Source: Chamaesiphon sp.
GTDB taxonomy: Bacteria > Cyanobacteriota > Cyanobacteriia > Cyanobacteriales > Chamaesiphonaceae
Direction: 5' to 3'
DNA: 6,617 nt
Assembly: GCA_026785875.1 (NCBI GenBank)
Contig: JAJAZF010000045.1
Coordinates: 1-6,617, forward strand
The notes under the pieces are model-generated. The model was not told where the DNA came from and did not search any database. It saw only the letters and a program-made list of their open reading frames with translations. The position numbers and the translations under genes are program-made. Below, piece after piece: positions 1 through 4,996 of this stretch (positions within the stretch are counted from its first letter, which is position 1; every line of letters begins with the position of its first letter).

Positions 1-1182
1 ACAGAACTACGCGAGCGGGAAATCCGCTTGCGCGAGAGCCGCAGCCTGATCGAGGCGATCGTTGCCAACGTTGTTGATGGAGTGGCGATTGTCAACTCCC
101 AAGGTCAAATTGAAAGTTTTAATCATGCAGCGGTGCAGATGTTCGGCTACGATCCCAAGCAAGTAATTGGCTGGTATTGGCACAAACTGTTAAACCAAGA
201 AGCTGATGACACTCAGAAACTACTATATTACGAACCCGATCTGCCGATCGCAGCATTGCCCAGCGGTCAAATCTGGCAGGCAATGGGACAACGCGAAAAT
301 GGGGAATTGTTCCCAGTCGAAGTCTCCATCAACAGCATTGCCTTTGATGACGATCGGATTGCCATCATTCGCGATATTAGCCATCGGCAACAAACAGCCG
401 CCAAACTCGCAGCCAAAGCCATCCAACTGACAGAACTTAACGATTCACTGATGACTAGCAACCAGTTATTACTCCAAAGCAACCAAGAACTAGACCAATT
501 CGCCTATGTCACATCTCACGACCTCAAAGCACCACTACGGGCGATCGCCAGCCTAGCTGAATGGATTGAAGAGGATCTCGGCGAAGATATTTCTAAGGAA
601 ACTCGCTTGCAACTATACTTGCTACGCGGCAGAGTCTACCGGATGCAGGCACTACTCAATAGCTTATTAGAATACTCCCGCGCTGGACGCACACAGACAA
701 AGATTATCACTGTCAGTGTCGAGCAAATGCTCCATAAAATTATCCAGGCTCTAGCACCTCCTGCAACTTTTACAATTAATATCGGCGCAAATATGCCAAC
801 GATGAATACCCGTTGGCAACCACTCGAACAGGTATTTACGCACTTGATCGACAATGCCATTCGCCATCACCCTAACAAAGTAGGTATAGTTGAGATATCA
901 GCCATCGATCGAGGCGATCGATATGAATTCGCGATCGTCGATAATGGAGATGGGATCGAACCTCAGTATCAAACTAGAATTTATACTATTTTTCAAACTC
1001 TCAAAGCTCGCGATGTCGAAGAAAATATTGGCGCGGGGCTAGCGATCGTCAAAAAAGTAGTCACTGCCGAAGGCGGCAACATTCAGTTAGAATCAGTAGC
1101 TGGTAGGGGTGCCATCTTTCGATTTACCTGGCTCAAACAGCCACTTATTCACCAAGATTGCACCGCTAGATATCGACAATGA
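1..1182 (+). CDS. PAS-domain sensor histidine kinase, 5'-truncated
   Basis: The reading frame is open from base 1, so the gene begins upstream; the first in-frame candidate start (TTG at 28) is probably internal because the sequence before it reads as a charged, coiled-coil-like linker (TELREREIRLRES). The visible part is 393 residues. Residues about 15-129 form a PAS fold with its PAC end (IAIIRDISHRQQ), followed by a helical linker (about 130-165). A HisKA dimerisation helix carries the phospho-accepting His at 173 in SHDLKAPLRAI. The HATPase domain shows the N box (HLIDNAIRHH, Asn285), the G1 box (VDNGDGIEP, Asp314), an F box (IFQTL) and the G2 box (GAGLAIV, 344-347), so all catalytic boxes are present. 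By family it autophosphorylates on His and passes the phosphate to a receiver. Its stop overlaps the start of the next gene (ATGA), which makes the Rcp1-like regulator its likely partner. No transmembrane segment is visible here. The upstream input domains (GAF, phytochrome or further PAS) cannot be seen. Confidence 0.92.
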   Translation, partial: TELREREIRLRESRSLIEAIVANVVDGVAIVNSQGQIESFNHAAVQMFGYDPKQVIGWYWHKLLNQEADDTQKLLYYEPDLPIAALPSGQIWQAMGQRENGELFPVEVSINSIAFDDDRIAIIRDISHRQQTAAKLAAKAIQLTELNDSLMTSNQLLLQSNQELDQFAYVTSHDLKAPLRAIASLAEWIEEDLGEDISKETRLQLYLLRGRVYRMQALLNSLLEYSRAGRTQTKIITVSVEQMLHKIIQALAPPATFTINIGANMPTMNTRWQPLEQVFTHLIDNAIRHHPNKVGIVEISAIDRGDRYEFAIVDNGDGIEPQYQTRIYTIFQTLKARDVEENIGAGLAIVKKVVTAEGGNIQLESVAGRGAIFRFTWLKQPLIHQDCTARYRQ

Positions 1183-1613
1183 CAGAAAATTCAATGCTAA
1201 ATATTTTACTAGTCGAAGATGACGAAGTAGATGTTATGACCGTCCAGCGCGCCTTTAAGAAAGGTCGGATCGATAGCCCGCTATACTTTGCTGGCAATGG
1301 ATTGGAAGCTCTAGCACTACTGCGGGATAGTCCAGGACATCCATCGCCGATCCCACCAGAACGCCGACTGATCTTACTAGATCTGAATATGCCCAAAATG
1401 AATGGGATAGAATTCCTACATCAATTGCGGGCAGATCCTCTGCTCAAACATATTCCCGTCGTAGTACTGACCACTTCTAGCGAAGAACGAGACAGAGTGC
1501 AGGCTTACGATCTCAACGTCGCTGGCTATGTCCTCAAACCCGTCACTTTTAGCACCTTTGTCGATCTAATGGTCACATTAAATAAATATTGGTCACATTG
1601 TGAGATGGCGTGA
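1179..1613 (+). CDS. Rcp1/CheY-like single-domain response regulator
   Basis: A 144-residue stand-alone receiver. The acidic pocket is Asp14-Asp15 (LLVEDDEVD), the phospho-acceptor is Asp68 in LLDLNMPKMNG, the switch Thr is Thr98 (VVVLTTSSEE), and the conserved Lys is Lys120 followed by Pro121 (VLKPV). There is no output domain. The spacing and the LLDLNMP / IPVVVLTTS blocks match the Rcp1 family, which receives phosphate from phytochrome-type and PAS kinases in cyanobacteria. The start codon overlaps the stop of the preceding kinase (ATGA), which suggests translational coupling and equal expression; no clear Shine-Dalgarno is seen. A second ATG at 1194 (MLNILLVEDD) would also give an intact domain. 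The C-terminal end is covered by a direct repeat of the 10-mer TGGTCACATT (1570-1579, 1590-1599). It probably acts by protein contact, perhaps with the downstream receiver-kinase or a motility or adhesion target, which is inference. Confidence 0.94.
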   Translation: MTENSMLNILLVEDDEVDVMTVQRAFKKGRIDSPLYFAGNGLEALALLRDSPGHPSPIPPERRLILLDLNMPKMNGIEFLHQLRADPLLKHIPVVVLTTSSEERDRVQAYDLNVAGYVLKPVTFSTFVDLMVTLNKYWSHCEMA

Positions 1614-1618
1614 ATATT

Positions 1619-1709
1619 CAACAGCTCGCACTGTTGGCGTTAGCCTTGCCCTTGGCAATGCTCGTTGGAGTTGGCGTAGCCTACCGTCAGGTGATAGCCT
1701 GCCGTAGGC
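1619..1709. repeat. cluster of three short hairpins after the response regulator gene
   Basis: Three inverted repeats follow one another starting six bases after the stop codon: CAACAG/CTGTTG (1619-1624, 1631-1636), TTGCC/GGCAA with a 3-base loop (1646-1650, 1654-1658), and an imperfect stem GCCTAC..CAGG / CCTG..GTAGGC (1679-1709). A near-direct repeat TTGGCGT(T)AGCC begins at 1634 and at 1671. There is no T-run, so it is a poor Rho-independent terminator. It resembles the GCGTAGCC/GTAGGC-type dispersed repeats common between cyanobacterial genes, which is recalled rather than checked. It may act as a 3' RNA stabiliser. Confidence 0.55.
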
Positions 1710-1780
1710 ACAGTATTGACAAAGCCTAGCTGCGGTTCATGGTGTATGGACAAGTCTGTTTGAGGTGCTGCGTAGTCTTT

Positions 1781-1854
1781 TACCCCACCCCAACCCTCCC
1801 CTTATCAAAGGGAGGGAGCAAAAGCCCCCCTTGATAAGGGGGGTTGGGGTGGTA
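1781..1854. repeat. long imperfect palindrome (CCACCCCAACCC family)
   Basis: The left arm (1781-1812) starts TACCCCACCCCAACCC and contains CTTATCAA. The right arm (1825-1854) contains TTGATAAGGGG and ends TTGGGGTGGTA. The arms are complementary over about 28-30 positions with a few single-base insertions, around a loop of about 12 bases (AGGGAGCAAAAG region). It could fold into a very stable hairpin as RNA or a cruciform as DNA. Palindromes of this wording are widespread between genes in cyanobacterial genomes, so it is most likely a dispersed non-coding repeat. No T-tract follows, so terminator activity is uncertain. Confidence 0.8.
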
Positions 1855-1885
1855 AATCAACCTAAACTGAAATCTAGCAGACTTG

Positions 1886-1891
1886 TATAAA
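1886..1891 (+). promoter_or_regulatory. possible -10 box for the receiver-kinase gene
   Basis: TATAAA (five of six matches to TATAAT) directly preceded by TG lies 41 bases before the ATG at 1933. The -35 position (TAAACT, 1863-1868, 17-base spacer) matches TTGACA at only three bases, so if real this is a weak or activator-dependent promoter. Confidence 0.3.
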
Positions 1892-1899
1892 CACGGTAG

Positions 1900-1920
1900 C
1901 TGTCAACTGTCAACTGTTTA
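1900..1920. repeat. heptanucleotide tandem repeat CTGTCAA, about 2.7 copies
   Basis: CTGTCAA at 1900-1906 and 1907-1913, then a partial copy CTGTTTA at 1914-1920, ending 12 bases before the ATG at 1933. Seven-base tandem repeats (STRR type) are a known feature of cyanobacterial intergenic DNA. Here it lies inside the 5' untranslated region where a ribosome binding site would be expected, and no other Shine-Dalgarno is visible. Confidence 0.65.
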
Positions 1921-1932
1921 ACCCTTTGTGAA

Positions 1933-3138
1933 ATGGACGAAACACTAAACATACTTATCGTCGATGATGATGAAATCGATCGCATGGCAGTCAGACGCGC
2001 CCTGATTAAATCAGGGATAAATGTTGTCATCACCGAAGCCGCCACCTGTGCTGAAGCCCTCACGCTGCTCCGCACCGAGCTATTTGATTGTACCTTCGTA
2101 GACTACGGACTTCCCGACCAAAATGGGTTAGAACTAGTCAGATCTGCTTGCTTACTCGATCTCAAGCATCCCCTAGTAGTACTAACAGGGCAAGGCGACG
2201 AACGCATCGCTGTCGAATTAATGCAAGCAGGTGCTACCGATTACCTACCCAAATCGCAAATTTCTCCCGAAACCCTCGCCCAAATTCTCCGCAATGCGAT
2301 CCGGATCGAGCGAGCCGAACGCGAAGCCATCGAAACCAGCAAACAAATCCGGCAATACAACGAATTACTGCTGCAACAAAACCACGATCTCGAACAACAA
2401 CGCGCCCAGATCGAGATCCAAAATCTCCAACGCGAAGACTTCATCGCCCACCTCACCCACGATCTCCGCACCCCTCTAGTCGCCGCAAACCTCATGTTCA
2501 AGCTGTTCGCACAAGAGGCATTTTGTCCCCTCTCAGCCGAAATGCACGAAGCTATAAGTGCGATGAATCGCAGTAACCAAAACCTCCTAGAACTAGTCAA
2601 CACGCTCCTAGAAGTCAACCGCTACGAGTCTGGAAATAAATCACTGACTTTGACTAAGTGCAATATGTGGGAAATCATGCACGCCGTAGTTGAAGAACTC
2701 CAACCATTAGCGCAGTACAAATCGATCGATCTTGCCGCGATCAGCGGCATCCCCGATCCTCAATCCCTAAAAATCCTTGGCGACTGTCTAGAAATTCGCC
2801 GCGCGATCTCTAATCTCGTCGGTAACGCCCTTAAATTCACTGAGGCGGGCAAAGTCGAACTCAAACTAGATTTTTGTCCCGCCACCACTGATGAGACTGC
2901 GACGATGAATGGCTGGGTATCGATCGATATCCAAGATACCGGACTAGGGATGTCGGAACAAGAACAAACAACCATCTTCCAACGCTTTCGCACAGGCACC
3001 CACAGACAAGCAGGGAGCGGTCTCGGATTGCACTTAGTCGCCCGCATCGTTACCGCACATTCTGGCACCATCACGGTCACTTCCCAGCCAGGTCAAGGCA
3101 GCCTCTTCAAAATTTTACTCCCGATCCATCATTCCTGA
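1933..3138 (+). CDS. hybrid response regulator-histidine kinase (REC-HisKA-HATPase)
   Basis: A 401-residue soluble protein. Residues 1-120 are a receiver: acidic residues Asp11-Asp13 (IVDDDEID), phospho-acceptor Asp57 in FVDYGLPDQNG, Thr85 (VVLTGQGDE) and Lys107 (YLPKS). Residues about 120-168 form a charged, glutamine-rich coiled coil (RIERAEREAIE...LEQQRAQIE). HisKA follows with phospho-acceptor His175 in HLTHDLRTPLVAA. The HATPase has the N box (NLVGNALKF, Asn293/Asn297), G1 (DTGLGM, Asp334), an F box (IFQRF) and G2 (GSGLGL, 360-365). With the receiver in front, the kinase is probably controlled by phosphorylation of Asp57 through the coiled coil rather than by an attached sensor. The adjacent PAS kinase is a plausible donor. 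No cognate output regulator lies downstream. The start is chosen because the receiver begins eight residues later and no upstream in-frame alternative is needed; there is no evident Shine-Dalgarno. Confidence 0.94.
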   Translation: MDETLNILIVDDDEIDRMAVRRALIKSGINVVITEAATCAEALTLLRTELFDCTFVDYGLPDQNGLELVRSACLLDLKHPLVVLTGQGDERIAVELMQAGATDYLPKSQISPETLAQILRNAIRIERAEREAIETSKQIRQYNELLLQQNHDLEQQRAQIEIQNLQREDFIAHLTHDLRTPLVAANLMFKLFAQEAFCPLSAEMHEAISAMNRSNQNLLELVNTLLEVNRYESGNKSLTLTKCNMWEIMHAVVEELQPLAQYKSIDLAAISGIPDPQSLKILGDCLEIRRAISNLVGNALKFTEAGKVELKLDFCPATTDETATMNGWVSIDIQDTGLGMSEQEQTTIFQRFRTGTHRQAGSGLGLHLVARIVTAHSGTITVTSQPGQGSLFKILLPIHHS

Positions 3139-3196
3139 TTCAACTTCTAGTAGTATCAAAAATGGCGCAACGCTTACCATAGTCATAGTTAATTTA

Positions 3197-3221
3197 ATTG
3201 ATAATTGATAATTGATAATTG
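3197..3221. repeat. heptanucleotide tandem repeat ATTGATA, about 3.6 copies
   Basis: Perfect units at 3197-3203, 3204-3210 and 3211-3217, plus ATTG at 3218-3221. It is a second cyanobacterial STRR-type array in the window, with a different unit from the one at 1900-1920. It directly abuts the palindrome module that starts at 3226. Confidence 0.85.
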
Positions 3222-3225
3222 CGGA

Positions 3226-3261
3226 TGCAATCACGCGGAGGTTCCCTCCGCATGTGTTGCA
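3226..3261. repeat. imperfect palindrome with GCGGAG/CTCCGC core
   Basis: An inner stem GCGGAG (3235-3240) / CTCCGC (3246-3251) with a 5-base loop is extended, after a short unpaired stretch, by an outer stem TGCAA (3226-3230) / TTGCA (3257-3261). GCGGATGC just before it (3221-3228) recurs at 3337-3344 between the next two modules. Confidence 0.6.
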
Positions 3262-3278
3262 CCAAGCAGATAATTGGG

Positions 3279-3336
3279 TTTTTAAGATGGGGATTTAGAC
3301 CCCACTGGACGGGTCTCCCGCCCAGTACCTTAAAAA
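3279..3336. repeat. nested inverted-repeat module, copy 1
   Basis: The outer AT-rich stem is TTTTTAAG (3279-3286) / CTTAAAAA (3329-3336), perfect over 8 bases. The inner GC-rich stem is ACTGGACGGG (3304-3313) / CCCGCCCAGT (3317-3326), 10 positions with one central mismatch and a 3-base loop. Between the outer and inner left arms lies GGGGATTTAGACCCC. AGACCC (3297-3302) can alternatively pair with GGGTCT (3311-3316), which excludes the inner stem. Confidence 0.65.
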
Positions 3337-3341
3337 GCGGA

Positions 3342-3402
3342 TGCCTTTTCGGTTATTTTCCCCACTGGTCGGGGGACCCGCCCAGTTGTCCATGAAAAGG
3401 CA
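3342..3402. repeat. nested inverted-repeat module, copy 2
   Basis: It has the same architecture as the module at 3279-3336. The outer stem is TGCCTTTTC (3342-3350) / GAAAAGGCA (3394-3402), perfect over 9 bases. The inner stem is ACTGGTCGGG (3364-3373) / CCCGCCCAGT (3377-3386), with one mismatch at the same position as in copy 1 and a 3-base loop. The inner stems are offset by exactly 60 bases. The outer stems differ in sequence but keep their pairing, which is what a conserved fold would show. No T-run follows. Confidence 0.65.
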
Positions 3403-3483
3403 CCAAGCACAATCCACCTAAACGGTGGGGGATTTAAACCCCTGCTCTTTGTTAATCGTTTGAATCGAAAAGATCGCAGTGGC

Positions 3484-3501
3484 GATTGTCAAGATTGTCA
3501 A
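3484..3501. repeat. tandem 9-mer GATTGTCAA, two copies
   Basis: Two perfect adjacent copies (3484-3492, 3493-3501), about 140 bases before the hemE start. It could be a direct-repeat binding site for a regulator or simply another small tandem repeat; the sequence does not decide. Confidence 0.5.
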
Positions 3502-3642
3502 CAGCTTCTAAGACAAAGGGGTGGCTAGTTTGCTATTGTGGAGATTATGTCGATCGAGCTATGCTCATAGATATAGGGTAGGAGCGGGTTTTATCCCCAC
3601 CCACCACTAGCAACGCTATATGAAATTACCATAAAATAAAAA

Positions 3643-4695
3643 ATGACCGATATCACTCAAGAGCCGCTACTATTACGTGCAGCCAAAGGTGCCACACTCG
3701 ATCGTCCGCCAGTCTGGATGATGCGTCAAGCTGGGCGATATATGAAAGTCTATCGGGATTTGCGCGACAAATATCCCTCGTTCCGCGATCGATCCGAAAA
3801 AGCCGATCTCGCGATCGAAATCTCCCTCCAACCCTGGCGCGCCTTTGAACCTGATGGCGTTATCATGTTCTCCGACATCCTCACGCCCCTTCCAGGCATC
3901 GGGATTCCCTTCGACATCATCGAGAGCAAAGGGCCGATCATCGAGCCAGCAATTCGCTCTCAGGCGCAAATCGACGCTCTCCACCCCCTCAATCCTCAAG
4001 AGTCCCTCCCCTTTATCAAAGAAATTCTCGGCACCTTACGCCGCGAAGTTGGTAATAAATCCACCGTCCTCGGTTTTGTCGGCGCACCTTGGACATTAGC
4101 AGCATACGCGATCGAAGGTAAAAGCTCCAAAGACTACTCCAACATCAAAGGGATGGCATTCCGCGAACCCCAGATGCTCCACAGTTTACTCGCAAAAATT
4201 GCCGACGCGATCGCCGTATACGTCCGCTATCAAATCGATTGCGGTGCCCAAGTCGTCCAAATGTTTGACTCCTGGGCGGGACAACTCAGCCCCCAAGATT
4301 ACGAAACCTTCGCTCTCCCCTATCAGCAGCGGGTAGTCCAACAAGTCAAAGCCACTCACCCCGATACACCCCTAATCCTCTACATCAGCGGTAGCTCAGG
4401 CGTATTGGAACTAATGGGTAAATCTGGCGTAGATATCGTCAGCCTCGATTGGACGGTAGATATGGCGGTGGGAAGACAGCGGATTGGGGCGCATTTGGGT
4501 GTACAAGGCAACATGGACCCTTGTGCATTATATGGTTCCAAAGACTTCATCCGCGATCGAATTATCGATACCGTTCGCAAGGCTGGTAAAACCGGACATA
4601 TCATGAATCTCGGTCATGGTGTCTTACCCACAGTACCAGAAGAAAACGTCGCCCACTTCTTTGAAACTGCCAAGAACGTCGATAAGTTACTCTAA
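3643..4695 (+). CDS. hemE: uroporphyrinogen decarboxylase
   Basis: A 350-residue protein, the usual length for the family. It removes four carboxyl groups from the acetate side chains of uroporphyrinogen III to give coproporphyrinogen III in the cytosol, feeding both heme and chlorophyll synthesis. The N-terminal signature PPVWMMRQAGRYM holds the substrate-binding arginines (Arg28, Arg32). FSDILTPLPGIGIPF carries the essential Asp78, GAPWTLAAYAIEG carries the conserved Tyr155, and the C-terminal NLGHGVLPTVPEENV carries His325. No cofactor site is needed in this family. The start at 3643 is the natural N-terminus for HemE; the bases before it are an A-rich tract without a Shine-Dalgarno, as is common in cyanobacteria. 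It is intact and stands alone, with no other tetrapyrrole gene beside it. A candidate terminator follows about 30 bases after the stop. Confidence 0.98.
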   Translation: MTDITQEPLLLRAAKGATLDRPPVWMMRQAGRYMKVYRDLRDKYPSFRDRSEKADLAIEISLQPWRAFEPDGVIMFSDILTPLPGIGIPFDIIESKGPIIEPAIRSQAQIDALHPLNPQESLPFIKEILGTLRREVGNKSTVLGFVGAPWTLAAYAIEGKSSKDYSNIKGMAFREPQMLHSLLAKIADAIAVYVRYQIDCGAQVVQMFDSWAGQLSPQDYETFALPYQQRVVQQVKATHPDTPLILYISGSSGVLELMGKSGVDIVSLDWTVDMAVGRQRIGAHLGVQGNMDPCALYGSKDFIRDRIIDTVRKAGKTGHIMNLGHGVLPTVPEENVAHFFETAKNVDKLL

Positions 4696-4724
4696 TCTTT
4701 TAGGGTAATATAAAGATCGAATAT

Positions 4725-4755
4725 CCTCTCTAGTTTTTACATTAGGGAGGGTTTT
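4725..4755 (+). terminator. candidate Rho-independent terminator of hemE
   Basis: The stem CCTCTCTA (4725-4732) / TAGGGAGG (4743-4750) has eight pairs including one G-U and a 10-base loop, followed by GTTTT (4751-4755). It lies 30 bases after the hemE stop. The T-run is short and the stem moderate, so efficiency may be partial. Confidence 0.5.
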
Positions 4756-4779
4756 GATATGGATAGGTGAAAATAAATT

Positions 4780-4833
4780 GGAGGAATCAAACTAATGAGA
4801 TATGCAGCTATAAGTCTTCTTTTTAAAGATTGA
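4780..4833 (+). other. strong Shine-Dalgarno followed by a 12-codon ORF
   Basis: GGAGG at 4780-4784 is ten bases before an ATG at 4795. The frame encodes MRYAAISLLFKD and stops with TGA at 4831-4833. None of the full genes in this window has so good a ribosome binding site. The peptide is not recognised. It may be a leader peptide, the remnant of a lost gene, or chance. It lies about 160 bases before the glycosyltransferase start and about 100 after the hemE stop. Confidence 0.3.
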
Positions 4834-4996
4834 ATTAAAAATGTAATTGCATAACTGCTTGAGTAATTTCAATATTTTAAGTATTGGCGATCGATAGACT
4901 CTCCCAGACGCTCGGAAATTTCAACAAATAGCAATTCTTCACGGCAGTAGTTTATGCTGGAGCGTGGGGACAACCGCCACGATGCGATCGATACCT

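Larger units (their letters stand above)
1614..1932. other. 319-base intergenic region filled with palindromic repeats
   Basis: No convincing gene is seen. From left to right it holds a run of three small hairpins (1619-1709), about 70 bases of plain sequence, a long imperfect palindrome (1781-1854), a possible promoter -10 box (1886-1891) and a short heptanucleotide tandem repeat (1900-1920) just before the next start codon. The layout separates the kinase/regulator operon from the receiver-kinase gene, so the latter may have its own promoter. Confidence 0.7.
3139..3642. other. 504-base intergenic region with repeat modules, upstream of hemE
   Basis: No gene of credible length is seen on either strand. 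It contains a heptanucleotide repeat (3197-3221), an imperfect palindrome (3226-3261), two nested-hairpin modules (3279-3336 and 3342-3402), a diverged 15-mer repeat (3289-3303, 3428-3442) and a tandem 9-mer (3484-3501). The last 140 bases before hemE are less structured and must hold the hemE promoter if it is transcribed on its own; no good -35/-10 pair stands out. A GAGCGGGTTTTATCCCCACC stretch at 3582-3601 recalls the GGGCGGGTT core seen in the other repeats. Confidence 0.65.
4696..4996. other. AT-rich intergenic region between hemE and the glycosyltransferase
   Basis: About 300 bases, more AT-rich than the other gaps in its central part. It holds the hemE terminator candidate (4725-4755) and a strong Shine-Dalgarno with a 12-codon ORF (4780-4833). 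The rest shows a weak TTGCAT (4847-4852) / AATATT (4871-4876) promoter-like pair with an 18-base spacer, too poor to call. No larger gene is visible. Confidence 0.6.

Noticed and set aside
28..30. TTG at 28 as the true start of the first gene
   Set aside because: The frame is open to the window edge and the preceding residues continue a charged helical linker, so the gene is better read as truncated at its 5' end.
1716..1744. TTGACA at 1716-1721 as a -35 box
   Set aside because: The hexamer is perfect, but no -10-like sequence lies at 16-18 bases (ATGGTG region), so it is not supported as a promoter.
2088..2618. Long open frames on both strands inside the receiver-kinase gene (for example 2088-2576 + and 2241-2618 -)
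   Set aside because: They overlap the coiled-coil and HisKA codons of a clear gene, have Arg/Ser/Pro-rich composition typical of shadow frames, and show no domain.
3226..3442. Possible CRISPR array
   Set aside because: The repeats are inverted and nested, vary in length and sequence, and do not alternate with unique spacers of constant size; no cas gene is present.
4847..4876. TTGCAT / AATATT as promoter of the glycosyltransferase gene
   Set aside because: Both boxes match the consensus poorly and the region is AT-rich, so such pairs are expected by chance.
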